The translations under genes were made by a program, and so were the position numbers. Of a stretch of DNA of 64,000 nucleotides, positions 10,024 to 18,617 are shown one piece after another. A model generated the notes under the pieces. That model was not told the origin of the DNA and ran no database searches. It saw only the letters and a list, made by a program, of their open reading frames with translations. How positions within the stretch are numbered: position 1 is the stretch's first letter; every line of letters begins with the position of its first letter. The stretch lies in contig NC_081545.1 of NCBI RefSeq assembly GCF_901000735.1, positions 1,346,583 to 1,410,582 on the forward strand. The letters are read 5' to 3'. The DNA comes from Corylus avellana. Taxonomy: Eukaryota > Streptophyta > Magnoliopsida > Fagales > Betulaceae.

Positions 10024-12030
10024 ATGGCCTTATCGAAATGGAGGATGCCCTCCGTATGCTTGGCTTTCCTCTATGTGGTTCTTCTCTTTGCGCATCCTTG
10101 CAATGGGTTTTATCTTCCGGGAAGCTACATGCACACTTATTCTAACGGGGACGCAATATCTGCCAAAGTTAACTCCTTGACTTCCATATATACCCTGCTT
10201 CCCTTCAGCTACTACAGTCTCCCTTACTGTGAGCCCATCGGTGGTGTCAAGAAAAGTGCCGAGAATCTTGGAGAACTCCTCACGGGAGATCAGATTGACA
10301 ACTCTCCTTACCGTTTCCGAATGAATGTTAATGAGACTGTCTACCTCTGTACTACCAGCCCATTGAATGAGCATCAGGTCAAGCTCTTGAAACAGAGAAC
10401 CCGCGATCTGTATCAAGTGAACATGATTCCGGATAACTTGCCTGCCATGAGGTTCGAAGAGCAAAATGGAATTAACTTCCAGTGGACTGGGTTTCCTGTT
10501 GGGTATACACCACCAAATAGTAATGAAGATTACATCATTAATCATCTCAAGTTCAGGGTCTTGGTTCATGAGTATGAATGGAGGGGTGTGGAGATCATAG
10601 GGACTGGGGAAGAAGGTATGGGAGAGATCATAGGGCCTGGGGAAGAAGGTATGGGTGTTATTTCTACTGATGCTGATAAGAAGAAAGCATCTGGGTTCGA
10701 GATAGTTGGTTTTGAGGTTATCCCCTGCACCGTGAAGTATGATCCTGAAGTCATGAAGAAACTTGTCAGGTACGCTAATATCTCATCTGTAGATTGCCCC
10801 ACGGAGCTTGACAAGTCTCAAATAATACGGGAGCAAGAGAGAGTATCCTTCACTTACGAGGTTGAATTCGTGAAAAGCAATATACGATGGCCATCAAGAT
10901 GGGATGCTTATTTGAAGATGGAAGGTGCCCGAGTCCACTGGCTCTCTATTCTAAATTCACTGATGGTAATTGGTATAGTTTTTGTTATATTCTTAAGGAC
11001 TGTGAGGAGGGACTTAACGAGGTATGAGGAATTGGACAAAGAAGCTAAAGCTCAGATGAATGAGGAGCTTTCTGGGTGGAAGCTTGTTGTGGGTGACGTG
11101 TTCAGAGAACCAAATTGTTCCAAGCTACTTTGCGTGATGGTCGGTGATGGTGTTCAGATTACAGGGATGGCAATTGTCACTATCATTTTTGCAGCCCTTG
11201 GTTTCATGTCACCAGCTTCACGAGGAATGCAGCTGACAGGAATGATTATTCTTTATCTTTTCCTGGGAATTGCTGCTGGGTATGTTGGTGTACGTCTCTG
11301 GAGAACCATAAAAGGAACTTCAGAAGGTTGGAGGTCTGTTTCAGGGTCGGTTGCCTGCTTCTTTTCTGGAATTGTCTTTATTATTCTTACTGTGCTGAAT
11401 TTCATTCTCTGGAGCAGCAATAGTACTGGTGCTATTCCCATTTCCTTGTACTTTGTACTCTTGTTCCTCTGGTTCTGCGTTTCGGTGCCACTTACCCTCC
11501 TTGGAGGATTCTTAGGGACACGAGCTGAGGCAATTCAGTACCCTGTGCGAACCAACCAGATCCCATGGGAAATTCCTGCACGCAAATATCCATCATGGCT
11601 TCTTGTTCTCGGTGCAGGGACGCTTCCCTTTGGAACCCTCTTAATTGAGCTTTTCTTTATCCTTTCTAGCATCTGGCTTGGGAGGTTCTATTATGCCTTT
11701 GGGTTCCTGCTGCTTGTTCTTTCGTTGCTAGTTATTGTTTGTGCTGAAGTGTCAGTGGTCCTCACCTACATGCATCTATGTGTGGAGGATTGGCGGTGGT
11801 GGTGGAAAGCTTTCTTTGCTTCAGGTTCAGTTGCTCTTTATGTGTTCCTATATTCCATCAATTACTTGGTTTTTGACCTGCAAAGTTTGAGTGGGCCGGT
11901 GTCAGCTACACTATATCTTGGTTATTCACTCATCATGGCGGTTGCAATCATGTTGTCGACTGGCACCATTGGCTTCCTTATGTCTTTCTACTTTGTTCAT
12001 TACCTATTCTCATCCGTAAAGATTGATTGA
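10024..12030 (+). CDS. Transmembrane 9 superfamily (nonaspanin/EMP70) protein, intact
   Basis: A 668-aa, intronless gene. Residues 1-28 are a signal peptide (cleavage probably after HPCNG). Residues 29-300 are the lumenal EMP70 domain, beginning FYLPGSYMHTYSNGD with conserved NSLTS and PYCEP. A first membrane segment at 307-324 is followed by a cytosolic loop with YEELDKEA, then eight further hydrophobic segments between about 375 and 660. The protein ends VKID, matching the C-terminal KXD/E Golgi-retention signal of plant EMP12-type proteins. Known family members sit in Golgi and endosome membranes and act in trafficking. The in-frame ORF is open upstream to 9925, but the Met at 10024 is chosen because it starts the signal peptide. 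Length is normal for the family. An 11-residue tandem duplication lies at residues 190-211. The promoter region is shared with a divergent unknown ORF. Confidence 0.95.
   Translation: MALSKWRMPSVCLAFLYVVLLFAHPCNGFYLPGSYMHTYSNGDAISAKVNSLTSIYTLLPFSYYSLPYCEPIGGVKKSAENLGELLTGDQIDNSPYRFRMNVNETVYLCTTSPLNEHQVKLLKQRTRDLYQVNMIPDNLPAMRFEEQNGINFQWTGFPVGYTPPNSNEDYIINHLKFRVLVHEYEWRGVEIIGTGEEGMGEIIGPGEEGMGVISTDADKKKASGFEIVGFEVIPCTVKYDPEVMKKLVRYANISSVDCPTELDKSQIIREQERVSFTYEVEFVKSNIRWPSRWDAYLKMEGARVHWLSILNSLMVIGIVFVIFLRTVRRDLTRYEELDKEAKAQMNEELSGWKLVVGDVFREPNCSKLLCVMVGDGVQITGMAIVTIIFAALGFMSPASRGMQLTGMIILYLFLGIAAGYVGVRLWRTIKGTSEGWRSVSGSVACFFSGIVFIILTVLNFILWSSNSTGAIPISLYFVLLFLWFCVSVPLTLLGGFLGTRAEAIQYPVRTNQIPWEIPARKYPSWLLVLGAGTLPFGTLLIELFFILSSIWLGRFYYAFGFLLLVLSLLVIVCAEVSVVLTYMHLCVEDWRWWWKAFFASGSVALYVFLYSINYLVFDLQSLSGPVSATLYLGYSLIMAVAIMLSTGTIGFLMSFYFVHYLFSSVKID
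10591..10656 (+). repeat. 33-bp tandem duplication inside the TMN coding sequence
   Basis: Two consecutive 33-bp units encode EIIGTGEEGMG and EIIGPGEEGMG. From memory of the family, TMN proteins have this GTGEEGMG motif once, so an extra 11 residues sit in the lumenal domain. The same doubling is present in the disrupted copy at about 5378-5443, so it predates the segmental duplication. Confidence 0.85.
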
Positions 12031-13607
12031 AGGTTATCTCTGGTATTCTTCATCAATCTTTTGGAGAAGACTCCAGTATGTAGGAAGAGGAAACTTTCTT
12101 GGTTAAAGTTTTTAGCTTTACCTGTCTGAGGCTGATTGTTTACGGGACATATTCAGAGGCTCTCAGATGATTGCTGATCGATGCTACCAAAGCCTGTTAT
12201 ATTTTCTGTGTCATCTTGACTTTAGAGGACTTCATAATCGTATTTTGCTCTCTTCCCAACTTGATCTGCAGCACACTATCCCCACCTCTTACGTATTTTT
12301 GTGTCACCACTTGGGGTTTTTTAACATTTAATAGTTTTGAGGTTCATTTGCATTATGTGTTTTCGTTTAATCAAATTGTTCGGAAAAGTTGTAATTGTTT
12401 AGACTTTCTATCCTTGTATTATCTTTCCTTCTATACCTGAATATACAGAGTAGTAGCAATAGCTAGGTATTCTTCAATCAACAAGCATTTTGATATAATT
12501 AATTCCATGGCAGTAGCAATAGCTAGGTAGGATATTTATGCATTATCAGCTGCAGAGTATTGTTAGAGTGTAGAGGATTGTTGAGTTCCATAGAAATTTA
12601 TATAATCAGTTCAAAAATTGGACTCCCTTGTTTCTTGTACTGCATTTTTATCTTTTTAAGTCAAATGTATGTGAAAATCACAAACTCTAAAAATATATGT
12701 CAATTTTAATAAATTGAATTGAAAAAATATCTTACAACCTATTTTTTTTTTTATTAAAAAAAAAAAAAAAAACAACTTTGTCATTACAAAAAAAGAAAAC
12801 AGAGCATGCATTAACTTACATTGACAAGTTAAATACGAGTAATTTTAAAAATTTCTTTTGTGTCACTCTAAAAAATAGATGGCTTTTAAAATCATCATTT
12901 GATTAAAATTAAATCATGATTAATCACAAGCCTAATGGTGATTTCAGAGCCAAATTATTCTTTGAGAGACACAAGAGTGACATAAGATGAAATGTCAAAT
13001 TTAAAATTGATAAGAATATAATAAATAATTAACAATATGATATACTTAATAATATGGAAAGAGATTTACAGAAGTGAAAAACTAGAACATACCATATATA
13101 CCATCAAACCAATTTTGAAGATTTCAAACATTTAAAACTATATGTTTGAAAAGCTAAAAAAAACTATAATCAATCATGAACATAAATAAAGATTAATTCA
13201 CTGGAGCTAGGCCTAGGCGGCACTAGGGTCAAACCACATAATCATGTTAAAGAATTTGCTACTAGTTTTCACATTTGTTTCGAATCTCTATAAATTATAA
13301 TGTTTAGAAAATTCGAAAATATCATTTTATTTTTTTGCAAATTTGAACATCTTCAAATATTATAACTTGTTTGGATGTGTGTCAATTAGTCTAAATTAAA
13401 AGAATGGACCGCAAAAATGAATTAGTTGTGAAGTTTGTTGTGTCATAAATTTTGTAGGTCCCATGGCGTGATGGGCATTTACTCAGGTTGACACTAAGCC
13501 AATGGTGATTGAAATTTGGGGCACATACATAGCATAATAATTTTGTAGGTCCCATGGCGTGATGCACGTGACCAGCCAAATACGTATAATTTATTGATTA
13601 AACCTTC

Positions 13608-13651
<44 letters not shown>

Positions 13652-13740
13652 TTCATCAAATTTGTAGACTTTAGGAAATACAAGTGTTTCCAGATATACA
13701 AGTGTCATCATTATTATCATAACTTGCCCTTAGTAGACCT
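12031..13740. other. TMN 3' region and intergenic DNA
   Basis: The first few hundred bases after the TMN stop are T-rich and probably 3' untranslated region. No other gene is seen. The rest holds a poly(A) tract near 12750, a family-1 MITE (12837-12990), a repeated phrase TTTTGTAGGTCCCATGGCGT at about 13450 and 13541, and an (AT)n microsatellite at about 13611-13650. Homology with the inverted EG45 arm starts at about 13660. Confidence 0.7.
12837..12990. mobile_element. Palindromic MITE, family 1 (copy 3)
   Basis: Arms carry TTTTGTGTCACTCTAAAAAA on the left and GACACAAGAGTGACATAAG on the right around an AT-rich centre with TTAATCACAAGCCTAATGG. The end motifs are more diverged than in the other copies. 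Confidence 0.55.
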
Positions 13741-15460
13741 TCTCAAGCTCCCAACCTGCGAATCATGAACATAAATATCAAATAATGAATGATAGTCTTC
13801 ACATATACCTTGAGTACGTACGTAGTACTAGAATGTTAATTTTGAGTGCTTTAGAGCTTACATTTAATTTATATTCAACCCTAACTCTTTCAGCTTTGAG
13901 GTCAGCAATATCAGAGAAAGCATCTTCAGAAAGATTGATGGTTCCACATCTTGGTTCATGACAATGATCAGCGATTCGAACCAAAATGGAGTCTTTCTTA
14001 CAAGGGTTTGCTTCTTTGTTTGTGGCACCAATACACTTTACCATGTAATATTTCCCACATGCTCTCCTATTCTCCCATATTTTATCACTTGCCGCGGCTA
14101 TAAAATTGCCATCATCTTGATATCCATTACATGCAGAGGCTGGCAAAAGATGTTGAAAATTAATCTTTGGGAGTTTAATTCTTAAATTAGGACTCAAGTT
14201 AAATTAACAAGTAGCTAAGACGCATTCTTTAGGTTATACTTTAGATTTAAACTTGAGTTTATGTCTAGAAATCAAGCCTGACAGAGGAACAAGTTTTGTT
14301 GTTAGTGATTTTAAATATTTTTACACTTGAATCCTTATAAACTGAAAAGAAATTAAGAACAAAAGAACAAATATTACATTATGAAATACAATCATATACA
14401 GTTTCCAAAGTGTAAATCAAGCAAATAATTCAACACCTACAATAGAAGAAGGTGAAACACAAGTATTATACTAAACACACTCATATATGTGAAGAATTGA
14501 TGAGATACTAAAAAGTAACTAATACTTGAATTAAACTTATACTGCAAAATAGTAAGATTTCCAGGCTTTGTGTCGTATGTGTGAAACAAAGTTGTATATA
14601 CACCTATTTTATATTGGGAGTCTCTGCATAAATATAAGAAAAATTACATTTACTCTCCCAAATTACAACTCAAATTTCAATGTCCCCCAAAATTTTAAAA
14701 AGTTGTGATCAACTCTTATTACTACCTAGCCCTTTTACTTAACCCCTTCCGTTATGATTTTATTTTATTTTTATTAAATTCGACAGAAAATGGGTTAGGT
14801 GTGATACACATGATTGAAAATAACAATAGTACCCTTGTATCAAATTATAAAAAAAAAAAAAATTCAAAACAAAAAAAACATGTGGGAGGAGACCCAAAGT
14901 TTGACCATGGGTCTTCACAGATCCATGGCTAGTTCAAGCATATATATATATATATACTCACGAACGTAAGGAGCTTTGTAAAAGGTGGCAGTCCCATTCT
15001 TTTTTCCCTTTGAAATGCCAAAAGATATGTAGTGTAATAAAACGAAAAAGGTTTAATCCATTTTGTAGAGGCATCCTAACATGTATGTAAATAAATTAAC
15101 TACAACCTTACGAGGCTTTTCTCTAGACATATCTTTTAAATTTACTCACCAGATGTATATATAAAACCCTATTCTCACATGAAGGGCCAATTTATATAAT
15201 CCATCATTTTATTATATGAACAATATCGTAATTATTGGACTGTTTTTAAGATAAAGACTATCATAATTTAAAATTTCATTTATTACTATTGAATAATATT
15301 ATATGAACAATATCGTAACACATGCAATACGATGGCTTTCGGGTTAAGAGGCTCTTGGTTAAAAGTGTCATTCACCAAGGCATGGGCAATGACGTGTTGT
15401 ATAAGTTAGATACTTTGTTTTATTCGAAAGTATTCAAACTAGACACCTATTTGATGAGTG
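13661..15460. repeat. Inverted-duplication arm 1 carrying the EG45 pseudogene
   Basis: This segment is the reverse complement of about 33405-35260, covering gene, introns and both flanks (for example CCAAGGCATGGGCAATGAC near 15377 and its complement near 33492). The two arms are about 18 kb apart. Small indels are scattered along them, so the duplication is not brand new. Confidence 0.85.
13745..15040 (-). pseudogene. EG45-like (plant natriuretic peptide-like) pseudogene
   Basis: Exon 2 (about 14141 down to 13868) encodes the six-cysteine core: ACNGYQDDG, AAASDKIWENRRACGK, then CHEPRCGT and the SEDAFSDIADL motif. Against the intact inverted copy at 33878-35170, exon 1 has an 85-bp deletion that fuses two 16-bp direct repeats (GGAAAAAAGAATGGGA). 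This removes the start codon and the signal peptide and leaves NGTATFYKAPYV near 14970-15005 with no leader. Near the end of exon 2 there is a 4-bp insertion (TTAA), which alters the last residues. YC in the DYC motif has become HC. Secretion is unlikely, so this is called a pseudogene; expression from another start cannot be excluded. Confidence 0.85.
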
Positions 15461-16940
15461 AATATATATATATATATATATATATATTCCGTGTTTGATA
15501 TGGCTGAAAATCTTAGTTAAACTAAAAATAATTTAGGTTAATCAATAAAACAATTTGGGTGAAAAAATGTCACCTTGCAAACGTTCCTATTTTGCTTAAT
15601 TTTTGTAGTGTATAAATTAGTTTTTGAAAAAAGAAAGTAAAATTACTTAAAGCATGTCATGATCGTGGAGGTCAGTGTGAAATAAGTGGATGGATGGATT
15701 AATTAGTGAATGGGTCAAGTGTGAAAATGATGGATAGTTGTTGGCAAGAAGATTCAAGAATGCTTCTGGGCATTCATGTGGAAAAAGGACCTTCAAGCTG
15801 ACATGGTTATCAACATGTTGAAGATGGAAGAATATGTTGTCATTAAGGTGCCTTGATCGGACTTGGTTGAACCTTCCTAGCTAGTTCCTTTCTGGGTGCC
15901 TCTTGATTGGTATTCTTTCGCATTTGTTGTTTTCATGAATAGTCAAGACCGAACCATAATGCAGACGCGCCGCCTACGCAAAAGTGTTCAAATCCGACTA
16001 GTCGTATTTGGGATAACTTGGCAGTCAAATAAGACTTGTGAAATACAAGTCAGTCACGACACTTTACGTACGGAGGTGTATTAGCTGGGTTTGGAAAATT
16101 GGCACCAAGAATTGACAAGTTAATGTAAATAGATGGAAAATTGGAAGGAATGCCTTGGGATTGGTGTGGCAGCAAGTGCAACAATTGACAAGCTAATGTA
16201 AATGGCATTAGCCGCATTACGAATCCATCATTTTTTTTATGACTTTGGCCGCAACTAACCTTTCTCTATTTTCGCTGAAATTTCTTCCAACCAATTTTAT
16301 TTTTTTCTTTTTGTAACTTTGAGTTTTTAAATCATCAGAATTGAATGATGCTCTATTGTTTTGAATTATGATAACTTTGTTTTCCTTTGAACATTTTGGG
16401 CGCAATGAAAAAGGAAATTGGACTCTGAAATCTTTTGAGATTGAATAAATTGTATTATTATCAAAGTGTATATTTAATTTATACACGTACAATAGATCAT
16501 CTAATCTATCTGACTATGTTTTAAATTCGATCAAACAAACAATATCTAGCTATCTATACATTTGAATAATATCTAGCTTATCTATACATTTGAATTTGAA
16601 TAGTCCCCAATCGTTACGTTTTCTGGAAGAAATCTACCAATAATTCAGGACGGATCAGAATATATATATATATCATCCCTAGCTGTTCGTAGTTTACCCA
16701 AGAGAAGACTTGGAAGAAGAAATCACAAGTCTTCACAGGACCATATCTCTCATCATCATGTTTAACAAATCTCTAAATATCGACGGTGAGGATAAACGGT
16801 AACTTTTATTTATACATCTCAATTTGAATGTTAATTTTTATTTTTATTTTTAAAATAATAACAAACCTTCCAAAACAATCGTCAAGGGCAGATAGAGTCA
16901 GTCAGGAGAAAGACAATTGTGAAAAAATACTAGCTTTTGT
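15041..16940. other. Intergenic DNA with RLP-upstream homology
   Basis: No gene is supported. It has (AT)n tracts (about 15462-15487) and the phrase CAATTGACAAGCTAATGTA and its relative near 16115 and 16185. From about 16600 to 16940 it is homologous, inverted, to about 60300-60600, which is the distal upstream part of an RLP copy. ORFs at 15896-16084 and 16217-16492 show no recognisable protein. Confidence 0.6.
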
Positions 16941-18118
16941 TACTTGCAAGCCGTCTCTTTTCTCTCTAGCCGCCAGAGAGAAAAGTGAAACCCTTCAGCC
17001 ACACAAGGGAGGAGGGTTGGCCGTTTAGCTGCCTCCCTCCTCCCCTCGTCCTCCTCGCTCCGGTGCTAGTTATTTACCTGATGCCCTAGCCTCGGTGTCT
17101 CCTCTCTTCCCCTTCCTTACCGTTCCTTTCCCCCTCTATTTTTCTCCGTTTTTACCCCTTCCCTACCGCTTTTCTTCCCCCGCCTTCAATTTCTGCAGCG
17201 GGCTCCTTGGCCTTGTTTTGGCTCTTTGTGGGTTCGGATTTTGTCTGTGGTCGCCGCTGACCTGTGTCGACGCTTCGCTGCCCGCTATTAGGGTTTTCTT
17301 TCATGCGTCCCCACCTTGTCGAGCTCCCACGCCCCTTACGCGGTGGTTTCCGGCCTGCACGGGTCCAGCTCCCTTCCGGCTACCATCTTCCCACTTTGTG
17401 CTCATTTTCCCTGTTTTGGTGGTTCCTTGTTTTTTTTTTTTTTCCCCATTTTTTTCTTGTTTGTGGTTGTTTTTAGGTCCTGCTTTGCCGGTCTTCTCTG
17501 CACCTGTTCGCCGCCCACCGTCCACTGTTGGGCCTTTCGCCGCGTCCCCGCCGCGATGAGCTTCCAACGCCCCTTCGGTTTTCGGTTCTCGGCGTATGCG
17601 TGATCGGAGTGTGCTGTTTCTTTTCTTGTTTTATTTCCCTGTTATGTTGCTTCTTTAAGATGTATTTATGTTTTGGCGTGTGTTTTTTTTCCCGTATTGT
17701 TTAATTTTCCTGTGTTTGTTCAGCTTGTAATAAGGCTTTTTCCTCTCTCACTCGATCTATGTCGCTTTCAGGTTAATTAGTTTTGGTCCAGACCTTTGGG
17801 TTCTGGATGTGATCATTATCCTGGCCTTCGGGTCGAGGAGGAAGAGTTTCGGCATGAGAGTCTTTCTCCTCTCAGGGTCGAGGAATAATTGCTATTCATG
17901 CATTTGGTTGAGTCTGTTTGTCATAGATCTAGTATTAAATCTGATTTTAGTCATGAGTTAGCGGATTGATCTCGAATCTTGTACTAAACTTGGTAATCTT
18001 GTAGCTTTATGCTGTGGTTGCTTCAGAACTTTGCTCTATGATGTAAGAGCTTTATGCTCGTGGTATTATTGAATGAAATGTTATGTTTTTCTCAAAAAAA
18101 AAAAAAAAAAAAAAAAAA
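16941..18118 (+). mobile_element. Poly(A)-tailed retroposon (LINE-like or non-autonomous), about 1.18 kb
   Basis: A GC-richer block, unlike its AT-rich neighbours, ends in about 25 A at 18094-18118. The inverted paralogous site at about 60260-60300 reads directly from ...CTAGCTTTTGCTA into GGATAAAATAGG, which gives the empty site. The 3' end (TTGAATGAAATGTTATGTTTTT then poly A) resembles plant L1-type LINE tails. No reverse transcriptase is present, and the open frames inside are proline/serine-rich and unrecognised. No clear target-site duplication is seen. A 5'-truncated LINE or a processed transcript are both possible. Confidence 0.7.
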
Positions 18119-18617
18119 GGATAAAATAGGAACAAATTAAAATGTAAGTAATAATTTTTTATTATTTTTTAATTATATGATTAATTTTAATATCTTTTAC
18201 TGCTATTTCATTTTTCAATTCTACTGATTAATTTTTGTATAATTATCAAATAATTATGGAAATAAAAAAGGCATGTAATCATATTATTGATTAGTAGGTA
18301 ATTTGTTTTTTTAAAAAAATCCAAATTGAAGAGGGGAACCTGTACGCACCACATTAATTGGTACAAAGTTGATGCATTTAACTTAACGTATACAGGTTTG
18401 GAAAATTTGCCGCAATAATTGACTCAGAGAAAGAACATTAATGGACTTTGGGTCCACCGCGATTAATTATAAGCTTTCAACTGCATGAAGTCAAGCAAGT
18501 GCCATGCTTAAGTGCTTTGATATATAAATATTAGGTGCACATGACTATGTGTCCAGCCTATAAATTAAAGCTCTACCTTCAGTACTTCCAAGCATATCTT
18601 AACCATAGTAGAAAATT
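18119..18617 (+). promoter_or_regulatory. Upstream region of RLP-1
   Basis: About 500 bp homologous, inverted, to about 59740-60260. It includes CATTAATGGACTTTGGGTCC, TATATAAATATTA (about 18521-18533) and, nearest the gene, the box at 18556-18572 described separately. Confidence 0.6.
18556..18572 (+). promoter_or_regulatory. Putative TATA box of RLP-1, shared among three RLPs
   Basis: GCCTATAAATTAAAGCT lies about 46 bp before the ATG. The identical 17-mer is found upstream of the minus-strand RLPs (50477-50493 and 57819-57835). Position and conservation support a core promoter; no transcript evidence is available. Confidence 0.6.

Noticed and set aside
10030..10569. 179-codon antisense ORF within TMN copy B (and its twin at 4541-5083)
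   Set aside because: It lies entirely opposite the conserved EMP70 lumenal domain and has no recognisable protein; a shadow of a real gene.
13611..13650. (AT)n and other simple repeats as regulatory elements
   Set aside because: Several AT microsatellites occur across the window with no consistent relation to genes.
17095..17603. Proline- and cysteine-rich ORFs of 70-154 codons in the 16941-18118 retroposon
   Set aside because: GC-rich composition gives open frames; no domain, no conservation seen, and the block ends as a poly(A) retroposon.
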